DNA of 64,000 bases from Streptomyces hiroshimensis (GTDB lineage Bacteria; Actinomycetota; Actinomycetes; Streptomycetales; Streptomycetaceae): the NCBI RefSeq assembly GCF_014650335.1, contig NZ_BMUT01000008.1, forward strand, positions 89,688 through 153,687. Reading direction: 5' to 3'. Made by a program: the position numbers and the translations under genes. Numbering within the stretch: the first letter of the stretch is position 1; every line of letters begins with the position of its first letter. Under the pieces are notes generated by a model. It was not told the origin of the DNA, ran no database searches, and worked only from the letters and a program-made list of their open reading frames with translations. Below, piece after piece: positions 29,623 through 38,523 of the stretch.

Positions 29623-30855
29623 CTATGCGGGGGGTACGACAGCGGACCCGGCAACGGGCCGCACCGTGAACTCGCCCTCCGCGACCCGCGCCCGCAGCTC
29701 CTCCTCCGGCGCCACCTCGGCCGCCTCCCGCACCACCGAGCCGTCCGCGTGCTGCAGCACGGCATAGCCCCGGCGCAGCGTCGCCGCCGGGGACAGCGCG
29801 ACCACGCGCGCGTGCGTGTGCGACAGCTCCGAATCCGCGCGGTCCAGCAGGTGGCCGAGGGTGCGGCGGGCCCGGGCGGTCAGCGCGTCGATACGGTCCT
29901 CGCGCTCCTCCACCATCCGCTGCGGATGCTGCATGCACGGGCGGGCCCGCACCGACGCCAGGCCGCGCTCCTCGCGGTCCAGATGCGCGGTGACGCAGCG
30001 CAGGGCGCGCTCACGCAGCTGCCGGACCCGGACCAGCTCCTCGCCGACATCGGGCACCACGCGCTTCGCCGCATCCGTCGGCGTGGACGCGCGCAGGTCC
30101 GCGACCAGGTCCAGCAGGGGGGAGTCGGGCTCGTGGCCGATCGCGGACACCACCGGCGTGCGGGCGGCCGCGACGGTCCGCACCAGGCGCTCGTCCGAGA
30201 ACGGCAGCAGGTCCTCGACGCTGCCGCCGCCGCGCGCCACGATGATCACGTCCACGTCCGGGGCCTTGTCGAGCTCCTCGACGGCCTCGATGACGCGCGG
30301 CACCGCGTGGACGCCCTGGACGGGCACGTTGCGGACCTCGAAGCGCACGGCGGGCCAGCGGTGCCGGGCGTTCTCCAGGACATCGCGCTCGGCGGCCGAG
30401 GCGCGGCCGCAGACCAGGCCGATCAGCTGCGGCAGGAACGGCAGCGGCCGCTTGCGCTCCGCGGCGAACAAGCCCTCCGCCGCCAGCGACTTCTTCAGCT
30501 GCTCCAGCCGCGCCAGCAGCTCGCCCATACCCACCGGCCGGATCTCCGCCGCCCGCAGCGAGAGCTGGCCGCGCGGGGCGTACCACTCGGGCTTGGCGTG
30601 CACGACGACGCGCGCGCCCTCCGAGACGATGTCGGCGACCTTGTCGAAGACCGCGCGGTAACAGGTGACGGACAGCGAGACGTCGTGCGCGGGGTCGCGC
30701 AGCGTCAGGAATACGACGCCGGCGCCCGGGCGGCGGGAGAGCTGGGTGATCTGCCCCTCGACCCACACCGCGCCGAGACGGTCGATCCAGCCGCCGATGA
30801 GCCGGGACACCTGCCCCACCGGGATCGGGGCGTCGGGGGACGTATTGAGGGCCAT
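29623..30855 (-). CDS. xseA: Exodeoxyribonuclease VII large subunit
   Basis: A 410-residue XseA. An N-terminal OB-fold (about residues 10-105, WVEGQITQLSRRPGAGVVFLTL) binds single-stranded DNA. The catalytic domain follows with GLVCGRASAAERDVLENA, VDVIIVARGGGSVEDLLPFSDE and SAIGHEPDSPLLDLVADLRASTPTDAA (key segments at about 135-290). The C-terminal helical part binds XseB. The enzyme degrades single-stranded DNA in both directions in repair. ATG 30855 gives the usual MALNTSPDAPIPVG beginning. Further upstream the frame runs into repeat DNA. Confidence 0.94.
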   Translation of the reverse strand: MALNTSPDAPIPVGQVSRLIGGWIDRLGAVWVEGQITQLSRRPGAGVVFLTLRDPAHDVSLSVTCYRAVFDKVADIVSEGARVVVHAKPEWYAPRGQLSLRAAEIRPVGMGELLARLEQLKKSLAAEGLFAAERKRPLPFLPQLIGLVCGRASAAERDVLENARHRWPAVRFEVRNVPVQGVHAVPRVIEAVEELDKAPDVDVIIVARGGGSVEDLLPFSDERLVRTVAAARTPVVSAIGHEPDSPLLDLVADLRASTPTDAAKRVVPDVGEELVRVRQLRERALRCVTAHLDREERGLASVRARPCMQHPQRMVEEREDRIDALTARARRTLGHLLDRADSELSHTHARVVALSPAATLRRGYAVLQHADGSVVREAAEVAPEEELRARVAEGEFTVRPVAGSAVVPPA

Positions 30856-31440
30856 GGGGGTGAGCGTAGTGGCCTCTCGCCGGCCGGGGCCCCGTATGCG
30901 GGACGGCTGCTCGGCCGGGCATTCCGCCGGACCCTCGCCGTGGTGGCGTGCCGCCGTTGCGGCGGCTGACTCTCCGCGGAGCTTGGCAGCGGAGTGCCTG
31001 CCGGCTCTCCGGCAGGTGCTTCCGCCGCTGCGGGTAGGCACACCCCGGGCAAATGACTCCGCCGCCGCGGCGAGCAACCCCGTGGGGCGGCCCGGCGGTG
31101 CCGGGATCTGCTCAGGCCCCGCGCCAGCGGCCCCCGCGGCGCAGCCCGGCGGTGCCGGAATCCTCCGCCGAGGTCCCGGGCAAATACTTCCGCCGCCGCG
31201 GCGAGCAACCCCCGTGGGGCAGCCCGGCGGTGCCGGGATCTGCTCAGGCCCCGCGCCAGCGGCCCCGCGGCGCAGCCCGGCGGTGCCGGAATCCTCCGCC
31301 GAGGTCCCGGGTAAATACTTCCGCCGCCGCGGCGAGCAACCCCGTGGGGCGGCCCGGCGGTGCCCGAATTCGCTCAGGCCCCGCGCCAGCGGCCCCCGCG
31401 GTGCCGGAATTCGCTTCGGCCCAGTGCCGGCGACCCCGCG
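30856..31440. other. 585-bp intergenic region, no gene
   Basis: This gap separates xseA (leftward) from the 3' end of an APC permease (leftward). It holds GC-rich sequence with small dyads such as GCCTGCCGGCTCTCCGGCAGGTGC near 30998-31020 (arms GCCTGCCGG and CCGGCAGGTGC) and then a three-copy tandem repeat from 31048 to the permease stop. I see no convincing coding frame and no promoter that I would assert, although xseA must be transcribed from here. Confidence 0.7.
31048..31440. repeat. Three tandem copies of a 131-bp repeat
   Basis: Units begin at 31048, 31179 and 31310 with GGGCAAATGACTCCG or GGG(C/T)AAATACTTCCG. The first two are both exactly 131 bp and nearly identical. The third diverges in its second half and ends directly at the APC permease stop codon. 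Each unit contains the motif CCCGGCGGTGCCGG twice, about 54 bp apart, and short GC dyads. It is not a CRISPR array, because there are no unique spacers. Confidence 0.9.
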
Positions 31441-32799
31441 CTAGCGGCCCCCGCGGAGCGTCTGCGCGCCCAGTACGCCCAGGCCTGCCGCCAGCCACAG
31501 GCCTCCCACGACCTGGGCCGTCGCCGACGCCTCGACGATCACCGCGATCACCACCGCGAGCCCCAGCAGGGGCGCCACCACATGCGGGACGGGCCGCAGC
31601 TCGCCGCCCCGTCTGCGGACCGCGAACCAGCCGATCACCGACAGGTGCAGCAGTGCGAAGGCCACCAGCGCCCCCACGTCCACCACCGACACCAGACGGT
31701 CCAGGCCGTCGTCCCGCCGCGCCGCCCAGACCGCCGCCACGAGGTTGACCACTGCCGCGCCCAGCACCGCGACGCGGGGCACGCCCGAGGCGCGGTCCAC
31801 CTTCGACAGCAGCCCCGGCAGCCTCCTGTCCCGCGCCATCGCGAACAGCAGCCGCCCCGCCGCCGCCTGTCCCGCCAGCGCCGCGAACGCCGCCCCGACG
31901 GCCTTGCTGACCGCCACCAGGTCGTGCAGCCACGCGCCCGTCGCCGAGTCCACCGTGTCGTAGAACGCCGAGCCCTGCGCGGCCGGATTCGCCGCCAGGT
32001 CCGCGGAGGACACCGGAGCCAGCAGCGTCGCCAGATACGTCTGGACGACGAACAGCACGCCCGCCACCGCCAGGCACGTCATCACCGCCCGCGCCACCCG
32101 CTCCGACCCTCCCGCCGACTCCTCCGCGAACGCCGCGATCGCGTCGAAGCCCAGGTACGACAGCACCGCCACGGACACCGCGGCGACCACCGCCTCCGGG
32201 GCGAAGCCGCCCTCACCTGTCAGCGGCGACAGCCAGCCGCGCTGCGCCCCGTTCTCCGAGAGGGCGAACACCGCGCACACCACGAAGACCGCCAGGACGG
32301 CGATCTCCATGGCGAGCACCAGGAAGCCGACCAGGGCGGCCGTCCGCACGCCCGCCAGGTTCAGCGCGGTCGTCACCGCGACCGCGACGGCCGTCCACAC
32401 CCACTGCGACACCGACGGCACCAGCGCGTGCAGGGCGATCCCCGAGAACAGGTAGGCCACCGCAGGGATCAGGAGGTAGTCCAGCAGCGCCATCCAGCCG
32501 GCGATGAACCCCGGACCCTCGCCGAGCCCCACGCGCGCGTACGTGTAGACCGAGCCGGCCTGCGGGGCGACCCGCACCATCTGCGCGTAGGAGAAGGCGG
32601 TGAAGGCCATCGCGACGGTCGCGACGACGTAGACGAGCGCCACCGCACCGTGCGACTTCGCGTCCAGCGTGCCGAAGATGCCCACCGGCGCCATGGGGGC
32701 GATGAACAGCATCCCGTAGACGACCAGGTCCCGGAAGGTGAGGGTGCGGCGGAGCTTTCCGTCGGTGCCGCCGGGTGCTGCGGTCACGGGTGCGGTCAT
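31441..32799 (-). CDS. APC-family amino acid/polyamine permease
   Basis: A 452-residue integral membrane protein with about 12 hydrophobic helices. TM1 has the unwound substrate-binding region FIAPMAPVGIFG, and TM3 contains AGSVYTYARVGLGEGPGFIAGW. It belongs to the amino acid-polyamine-organocation superfamily and presumably imports an amino acid or amine with H+ or Na+. No specificity can be read from sequence alone. ATG 32799 has AGGGG about 6 nt upstream. The stop codon abuts a 131-bp tandem repeat array. The gene is divergent from ispH. Confidence 0.87.
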   Translation of the reverse strand: MTAPVTAAPGGTDGKLRRTLTFRDLVVYGMLFIAPMAPVGIFGTLDAKSHGAVALVYVVATVAMAFTAFSYAQMVRVAPQAGSVYTYARVGLGEGPGFIAGWMALLDYLLIPAVAYLFSGIALHALVPSVSQWVWTAVAVAVTTALNLAGVRTAALVGFLVLAMEIAVLAVFVVCAVFALSENGAQRGWLSPLTGEGGFAPEAVVAAVSVAVLSYLGFDAIAAFAEESAGGSERVARAVMTCLAVAGVLFVVQTYLATLLAPVSSADLAANPAAQGSAFYDTVDSATGAWLHDLVAVSKAVGAAFAALAGQAAAGRLLFAMARDRRLPGLLSKVDRASGVPRVAVLGAAVVNLVAAVWAARRDDGLDRLVSVVDVGALVAFALLHLSVIGWFAVRRRGGELRPVPHVVAPLLGLAVVIAVIVEASATAQVVGGLWLAAGLGVLGAQTLRGGR

Positions 32800-32924
32800 G
32801 GGCTGCCCCTAGGGCTGACGGGATCCGGAGCCGATGGAGCCGACGGATCCGGAGATGCCGGAATCGCGGCTTCCGTCATCGTGCCCCACCCGGCCGCCCG
32901 CCGCCGGTCGGCACCGCGGGCCCT

Positions 32925-32937
32925 TACGATGGACGGC
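32925..32937 (+). promoter_or_regulatory. Leaderless-type promoter of ispH
   Basis: TACGAT (32925-32930) lies exactly 7 nt before ATG 32938 and no ribosome-binding site is present. This is consistent with a -10 element that starts the transcript at the A of ATG. No convincing -35 is seen. Confidence 0.5.
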
Positions 32938-33927
32938 ATGACTGCACCCACCGCCCGCAAGGTCCTCCTCGCCGCCCCCCGTGGCTACTGCGCGGGTGTG
33001 GACCGCGCCGTGATCGCCGTCGAGAAGGCCCTGGAGCAGTACGGCGCCCCCGTCTACGTGCGTCATGAGATCGTCCACAACAAATACGTGGTGAAGACCC
33101 TGGAGAAGAAGGGCGCGATCTTCGTCGACGAGACGGAGGAGGTGCCCGAGGGCAACATCGTCATCTTCTCCGCCCACGGCGTCGCCCCGGTCGTGCACGA
33201 GGAGGCCGAGCGCGGCAAGCTCGCCACGATCGACGCCACCTGCCCGCTGGTCACCAAGGTCCACAAGGAAGCCGTCCGCTTCGCCAAGGACGACTACGAC
33301 ATCCTCCTCATCGGCCACGAGGGCCACGAGGAGGTCATCGGCACCAGCGGCGAGGCGCCCGACCACATCACCCTGGTAGACGGCCCCGGCGACGTGGCGA
33401 ACGTCGAGGTCCGCGACCCGGACCGGGTCGTCTGGCTCTCCCAGACCACCCTCTCGGTCGACGAGACGATGGAGACGGTCGACGCCCTCAAGGGCCGCTT
33501 CCCCAACCTCCTCTCCCCGCCGAGCGACGACATCTGCTACGCCACGCAGAACCGGCAGACCGCGGTCAAGCAGATGGGCGCCGACGCCGACCTGGTGATC
33601 GTCGTCGGCTCGAAGAACTCCTCCAACTCCGTCCGCCTGGTCGAGGTCGCCCTGGGCGCCGGAGCCAAGGACGCCCACCTGGTGGACTACGCCGACGAGA
33701 TCGACGAGGCGTGGCTGGAAGGCGTCTCCACGGTCGGCGTGACCTCGGGCGCCTCGGTCCCGGAGATCCTCGTCGACGGCGTCCTGGAGTGGCTCGCCGA
33801 GCGCGGCTACACCGACGTCGAGACCATCACGGCCGCCGAGGAGCACATCGCCTTCTCGCTGCCGAAGGAGCTCCGCCGCGACCTGCGTGCGGAGGCGGCC
33901 GGGCTGGTCGGCGGCGAGTCCGCCTAA
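32938..33927 (+). CDS. ispH: 4-hydroxy-3-methylbut-2-enyl diphosphate reductase
   Basis: A 329-residue IspH (LytB), the last enzyme of the MEP isoprenoid pathway, which reduces HMBPP to IPP and DMAPP. The three cysteines for the [4Fe-4S] cluster are in PRGYCAGVDRA, DATCPLVTKVH and DDICYATQNRQ. Substrate-binding SAHGVAP and GSKNSSNSVRL segments are present. I use ATG 32938 (MTAPTARK). ATG 32929 is in frame but overlaps the putative -10. The gene precedes ppgK on the same strand after 61 nt that contain another candidate promoter. Confidence 0.95.
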   Translation: MTAPTARKVLLAAPRGYCAGVDRAVIAVEKALEQYGAPVYVRHEIVHNKYVVKTLEKKGAIFVDETEEVPEGNIVIFSAHGVAPVVHEEAERGKLATIDATCPLVTKVHKEAVRFAKDDYDILLIGHEGHEEVIGTSGEAPDHITLVDGPGDVANVEVRDPDRVVWLSQTTLSVDETMETVDALKGRFPNLLSPPSDDICYATQNRQTAVKQMGADADLVIVVGSKNSSNSVRLVEVALGAGAKDAHLVDYADEIDEAWLEGVSTVGVTSGASVPEILVDGVLEWLAERGYTDVETITAAEEHIAFSLPKELRRDLRAEAAGLVGGESA

Positions 33928-33975
33928 GGACCCCCGGGCCGCGTAAGGCCCACTGCATTCATGGCCGCCACGCCG

Positions 33976-33988
33976 TAGCGTGGTGGCC
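33976..33988 (+). promoter_or_regulatory. Leaderless-type promoter of ppgK
   Basis: TAGCGT (33976-33981) ends 7 nt before ATG 33989, with no Shine-Dalgarno sequence. This is the same geometry as at ispH. Confidence 0.45.
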
Positions 33989-34759
33989 ATGAACGTATTC
34001 GGCGTGGACATCGGCGGATCGGGCATCAAGGGCGCGCCGGTCGACGTGCTGCGGGGCGAGCTCACCCAGGAGCGCTTCAAGGTGCTCACCCCGCGCCCGG
34101 CGACCCCGGACGCCGTCGCGGACTGCGTCCGGGAGGTCATGGAGCACTTCGGCCCCGCGGCCGGGCCGGTCGGGGCCACGTTCCCCGGCGTGGTCGTCGG
34201 CGGTACGACGCGCACGGCCGCCAACGTCGACAAGGGCTGGATCGGCCGGGACGCCGCGGGGCTGCTCGGCGAGCGGCTCGGCGCGCCCGTGACCGTGCTC
34301 AACGACGCCGACGCCGCGGGCCTGGCCGAGATGCACTTCGGGGCGGGCCGCGGCCGGCGCGGCACCGTCATCATGCTCACGTTCGGCACGGGCATCGGCA
34401 GCGCCGTCTTCACCGACGGCAAGCTCGTCCCCAACACCGAGCTGGGCCATCTGGAGCTGCAGGGCCACGACGCGGAGACCCGCGCCTCGACCCGGGCCAA
34501 GGAGGAGGAGGGCCTGAAGTGGAACCACTGGGCCCGGCGCGTGGAGCGCTACCTGGCCCATGTGGAGATGCTGTTCTCGCCCGAGCTGTTCGTCATCGGC
34601 GGCGGCGTGAGCCGCAAGGCGGCCAAGTTCCTGCCGCTGATCGAGGGCGTCAGCGCCGAGATCGTGCCTGCGGAGCTGGAGAACAACGCGGGGATCGTGG
34701 GGGCCGCGATGGCTGCTGCCGTTGCGTCCGGCGCAGCCGTGCCCGTCTCCGCCGCCTGA
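33989..34759 (+). CDS. ppgK: Polyphosphate glucokinase (ROK family)
   Basis: A 256-residue glucokinase that phosphorylates glucose with polyphosphate and often ATP. The phosphate-binding loop is DIGGSGIKGAPVD, the polyphosphate-type GTTRTAANVDKGW is present, and the catalytic aspartate is in LNDADAAGLAE. TFGTGIGSAVF and NTELGHLEL complete the site. It feeds glucose into glycolysis in the cytoplasm. The GTG at 33980 is in frame, but ATG 33989 gives the standard MNVFGVDIGG start. The last 110 bp overlap the 3' end of a convergent gene on the other strand. Confidence 0.94.
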   Translation: MNVFGVDIGGSGIKGAPVDVLRGELTQERFKVLTPRPATPDAVADCVREVMEHFGPAAGPVGATFPGVVVGGTTRTAANVDKGWIGRDAAGLLGERLGAPVTVLNDADAAGLAEMHFGAGRGRRGTVIMLTFGTGIGSAVFTDGKLVPNTELGHLELQGHDAETRASTRAKEEEGLKWNHWARRVERYLAHVEMLFSPELFVIGGGVSRKAAKFLPLIEGVSAEIVPAELENNAGIVGAAMAAAVASGAAVPVSAA

Positions 34760-35264
34760 TCAGCACGATCCTGCGCGCCAGCGTGATCAGGGCCGTCAGC
34801 AGGGTGCCCGCGTAGAGCCAGCCCGCGTTCAGCGACAGCAGTGTGACCAGGCCCATGACCTTGCCGCCCACCCCGTCGGCCCCGCCGGCCAGGGGCACGG
34901 CGCCCACGGCGAAGGCGATGGGCGCGGTGACGGGGGCGGTGGCCAGGTCGGCCGGCCGCACCCACAGCGCACACACCGTGCCCGCCAGCAGGAAGAAGAC
35001 CCCGTAGAAGGCGGAGGAGCCGCCCGCCAGGGAGTCCAGCCAGCCGATGCCGAGCATCCACGCGGTGGTCAGCAGGCCGCTGCCGAGCCCGGTCAGCCGC
35101 GGCCCCGGCAGCCTGCCCAGGGCCCGCAGCTGCTGCGTGGAGGCCCCGCTGCGGGGCCGGCGGAGTGATGCGGCCGCGCCCTGCCCCACGGGCGCCGCGG
35201 GCCGCGGCACGGGAGGGACGCGGCGGGCCTTGCCCTGGGGCGTACGCGTGCTGGGTTGCTCCAC
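34650..35264 (-). CDS. DUF6542-type membrane protein
   Basis: A 204-residue protein with a basic, proline-rich N-terminal 45 residues. About four membrane helices lie between residues 58 and 165 (including LLTTAWMLGIGWL, FYGVFFLLAGTVCALWV, APIAFAVGAVPLA and GWLYAGTLLTALITL). A very basic C-terminal tail follows. The pattern fits the Streptomyces DUF6542 family, whose function is unknown. Its basic C-terminal tail is encoded antisense to the end of ppgK, an overlap of 110 bp, so the exact end may differ between strains. The gene is divergent from ychF. Confidence 0.75.
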   Translation of the reverse strand: MEQPSTRTPQGKARRVPPVPRPAAPVGQGAAASLRRPRSGASTQQLRALGRLPGPRLTGLGSGLLTTAWMLGIGWLDSLAGGSSAFYGVFFLLAGTVCALWVRPADLATAPVTAPIAFAVGAVPLAGGADGVGGKVMGLVTLLSLNAGWLYAGTLLTALITLARRIVLIRRRRRARLRRTQRQQPSRPPRSPRCSPAPQARSRR

Positions 35265-35463
35265 CCGACCAAACTAGGTCGACAAGCGGGAGGAATCCGG
35301 CGTTGGACACGCGGTTTGGGCCACCTTGGCCGTACGTTCGACTGATAGTCCGTACGGGTCGGCCGGACGAGTGGACCCGTAGACTGGATGACCGGCCCGG
35401 CAGTGGGCCATGACCGGCCCGCCACGGGCCGCGGACCCTTTGGAACCTACGGGAAGTCGCCAC

Positions 35464-36552
<1,089 letters not shown>

Positions 36553-36580
36553 CGGTTTCAGCGTTCTGACGACCACACCG

Positions 36581-36612
36581 AAGGGCCGCACTCGCCGAGT
36601 GCGGCCCTTTCG
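36581..36612. terminator. Intrinsic terminator between ychF and the Uma2 gene
   Basis: AAGGGCCGCACTC, loop GCC and GAGTGCGGCCCTT (36597-36609) form a perfect 13-bp stem followed by T. It lies between two convergent genes and would serve ychF. The A-rich opposite side gives a T-start for the other direction too. Confidence 0.85.
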
Positions 36613-36618
36613 CGTTCC

Positions 36619-37200
36619 TCAGCCCCTGCCGCCCGGCGTCAGGCCGTCCAAGTCGATCTCGATCTCGAACGGAACCGGCCGGCTGAGCTTTCCGCGGCAG
36701 ATGTCGACCGGGACGTAGGTCGCGGTCGGCCCGTCCAGTTCGTAGACATGGACGACGGCGGCGCCGTCCTCGTCCTCGACGCACCAGTAGTGGGGGATGC
36801 GTGCCTCGGCGTACTTGCGCAGCTTGACGTTGCGGGCGCGGTGGGCGGACTCGGGGGAGACGACTTCGATGACCAGCTGGACGTCATCGGGTGCGAACCA
36901 GGTGAGGTTGCGGTCGAAGGGGGCCGTGGTCACGAGGATGTCGGGTTCCGGGCGATTGCGCTCGTCGAGCCGGATGGTCATCTCTCGCCCGACCCTGAAG
37001 CCGGCGGGGGCCAGTTCCTTGAGCGCCGAGGTGAGCGAGTGGACGAGCTCGCCGTGCCACCATCGCTGCGGGGACATCACGAAAATCAGCGCTCCGTCGA
37101 TCAGCTCGGTGTGACGAGGGGCTTCCGGGAGGCGGTCCAGGTCCTCTGCGAGCCAGCCTTCCGCGCGCGGCGGGCGCATCCAGTCGGGCAGTGCGGTCAT
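36619..37200 (-). CDS. Uma2-family (DUF820) putative endonuclease
   Basis: A 193-residue PD-(D/E)xK-fold protein. Conserved catalytic-type residues are visible as D in NRPEPDILV, E in VQLVIEVVSPES and K in NVKLRKYAEARIPHYWCVE. DUF820/Uma2 proteins are abundant in Streptomyces and cyanobacteria. Nuclease activity is predicted from the fold, but biological roles are largely unknown. ATG 37200 gives the common MTALPDWMRPP beginning. It is convergent with ychF and stands alone. Confidence 0.85.
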   Translation of the reverse strand: MTALPDWMRPPRAEGWLAEDLDRLPEAPRHTELIDGALIFVMSPQRWWHGELVHSLTSALKELAPAGFRVGREMTIRLDERNRPEPDILVTTAPFDRNLTWFAPDDVQLVIEVVSPESAHRARNVKLRKYAEARIPHYWCVEDEDGAAVVHVYELDGPTATYVPVDICRGKLSRPVPFEIEIDLDGLTPGGRG

Positions 37201-37303
37201 GGCTTCACGGTAGCGGCCCGCAGCTCAAGCCGAGGAGCCAGAAGCCTGGGGGCGGTCGTCACCCTTATTCGTCACGCAGAGTGTTTTCGGCGGCCGGCTG
37301 GGT

Positions 37304-37390
37304 ATGCATCGCTCGGTGCATATTTGCGGATGTGCCGGGGGGTGGTGCTCGCTGCATGTGCGGGTGTCGCCGCCAACTAAGCGTCCCTGA
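37304..37390 (+). CDS. Possible 28-residue Cys/His-rich peptide
   Basis: A short open frame from ATG 37304 encodes MHRSVHICGCAGGWC and 13 further residues, ending at TGA 37390, 100 nt before the gntR start. It has three cysteines within eight residues and an inverted repeat (TATGCA/TGCATA, 37303-37322) over its start. No ribosome-binding site is visible and the frame may be chance. It is recorded because the position would suit a leader peptide. I do not recognise it. Confidence 0.2.
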   Translation: MHRSVHICGCAGGWCSLHVRVSPPTKRP

Positions 37391-37396
37391 GCTGCA

Positions 37397-37416
37397 ATTC
37401 ACTACATCTAGTGAAT
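37397..37416. promoter_or_regulatory. Perfect 20-bp palindrome upstream of gntR
   Basis: ATTCACTA-CATC-TAGTGAAT is a perfect 8-bp-arm inverted repeat 75 bp before the gntR start, in unusually AT-rich surroundings. GntR-family proteins bind dyads of this size and commonly regulate themselves. Assignment to the neighbouring gene is inferred. Confidence 0.6.
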
Positions 37417-37490
37417 CAATGGCCTTGAGTTGCGGATCGCAACCGAGGGTTGCCAAGCTGTTGCGGACTGTCAACCTGTTGGGAGTGGCC

Positions 37491-38243
37491 GTGGCCTTCG
37501 GTGACCAGCCCGCGTACCTTCGAGTGGCCGGCGATCTGCGTCAGAAGATCGTCGCCGGCGAGTTGCCGCCGCATACACGGCTGCCGTCACAGGCGCGCAT
37601 CCGCGAGCAGTACGGCGTCTCGGACACCGTGGCTCTGGAGGCCCGCAAAGTCCTGATGGCGGAGGGCCTGGTGGAGGGCCGCTCCGGTTCGGGGACGTAT
37701 GTGCGCGAGCAGCCCGTCCCGCGCACCCTCGTCCGCACGGGGTACCGCCCGGCCGGCGAGTCGACGCCCTTCCGCCAGGAGCAGGCGGACAGCCGCGTCA
37801 AGGGCACCTGGGAGTCGCGCAGCGAGCAGGTCCCGGCCGACGTCGCCGTGGCCCGCCGCCTGCGCATCGCCACGGGCGACCGCACCATGCGCACCGACTA
37901 CGTCTTCCGGGCGCAGGGCGAGCCCGTCATGCTCTCCACCTCCTGGGAGCCCCTGTCCGTCACCGGGCGCACGCCGGTGATGCTCCCCGAGGAGGGCCCG
38001 CTGGCGGGCCGCGGCGTGGTCGAGCGGATGGCCGCCATCGACCTCGTCGTGGACAACGTCGCCGAGGAGGTCGGCGCCCGGCCCGGGCTCGCGGAGGAGG
38101 TCCTGGCGCTCGGCGGCGTCCCCGGCCACTGCGTCGTGGTCGTCACGCGCACGTACTTCGCGGGCGGCTGCCCGGTGGAGACGGCCGAGATCGTCGTCCT
38201 GGCCGATCGCTACCGCGTCGCGTACCACCTGCCCGTGAAGTAG
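37491..38243 (+). CDS. GntR-family regulator (HutC/UTRA type)
   Basis: A 250-residue regulator. The N-terminal winged helix (about residues 8-75, LPSQARIREQYGVSDTVALEARKVL) is followed by a UTRA effector domain (about 95-245, ending ETAEIVVLADRYRVAYHLPVK). Such proteins respond to small ligands, often sugars, amino acids or their phosphates, or control conjugative and developmental functions in Streptomyces. I chose GTG 37491, which has GGGAG 6 nt upstream, and ignore a 100-residue in-frame extension with no support. Stop codons are duplicated downstream (GTGAAGTAGCCGTGAAGTAG). Confidence 0.87.
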   Translation: MAFGDQPAYLRVAGDLRQKIVAGELPPHTRLPSQARIREQYGVSDTVALEARKVLMAEGLVEGRSGSGTYVREQPVPRTLVRTGYRPAGESTPFRQEQADSRVKGTWESRSEQVPADVAVARRLRIATGDRTMRTDYVFRAQGEPVMLSTSWEPLSVTGRTPVMLPEEGPLAGRGVVERMAAIDLVVDNVAEEVGARPGLAEEVLALGGVPGHCVVVVTRTYFAGGCPVETAEIVVLADRYRVAYHLPVK

Positions 38244-38269
38244 CCGTGAAGTAGCCGCGACATCCGGAT

Positions 38270-38300
38270 GGCGCCGGGGTGAACTCCTTGCCCCGGCGCC
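38270..38300 (+). terminator. GC-rich hairpin after gntR
   Basis: GGCGCCGGGG (38270-38279) and CCCCGGCGCC (38291-38300) form a perfect 10-bp stem with an 11-nt loop, 27 nt after the gntR stop. There is no T-run. It is a probable terminator. Confidence 0.65.
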
Positions 38301-38371
38301 GTCTTCGGCGTGCCCGGGCGGGGCCGGCCGTTCTTTACTCGCGGGTAAGTAGTGCACGATCTGTCCCACTT

Positions 38372-38398
38372 TGACCCGATGTAATCGGGTCATTTTTT
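38372..38398 (+). terminator. Classical hairpin-T6 terminator ahead of the APC permease
   Basis: TGACCCGAT (38372-38380), GTA and ATCGGGTCA (38384-38392) are followed by TTTTTT. It is a perfect 9-bp stem with a uridine tract, a rare form in high-GC Streptomyces. It lies 129 nt after gntR and 126 nt before the permease start. It could be a backup terminator of gntR or an attenuator of the permease transcript. Confidence 0.85.
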
Positions 38399-38523
38399 CT
38401 GTTGCAAAACTCACATACGCCCAGGTCAGCGGCTTTTCGCGGAATCCGGTCGTCCAAAACGCTCGTACGATGGCGCGGTTTGTGTCCTGCGTGGGGGAGT
38501 AGAGAGAAAAGGAGATCCGGAGC

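Noticed and set aside
31048..31440. CRISPR array
   Set aside because: The repeats are 131 bp, directly adjacent and without unique spacers, and no cas genes are nearby.
37191..37490. N-terminal 100-residue extension of the GntR protein
   Set aside because: It precedes the conserved winged helix, has no ribosome-binding site and crosses the palindromic control region. GTG 37491 has GGGAG in place.
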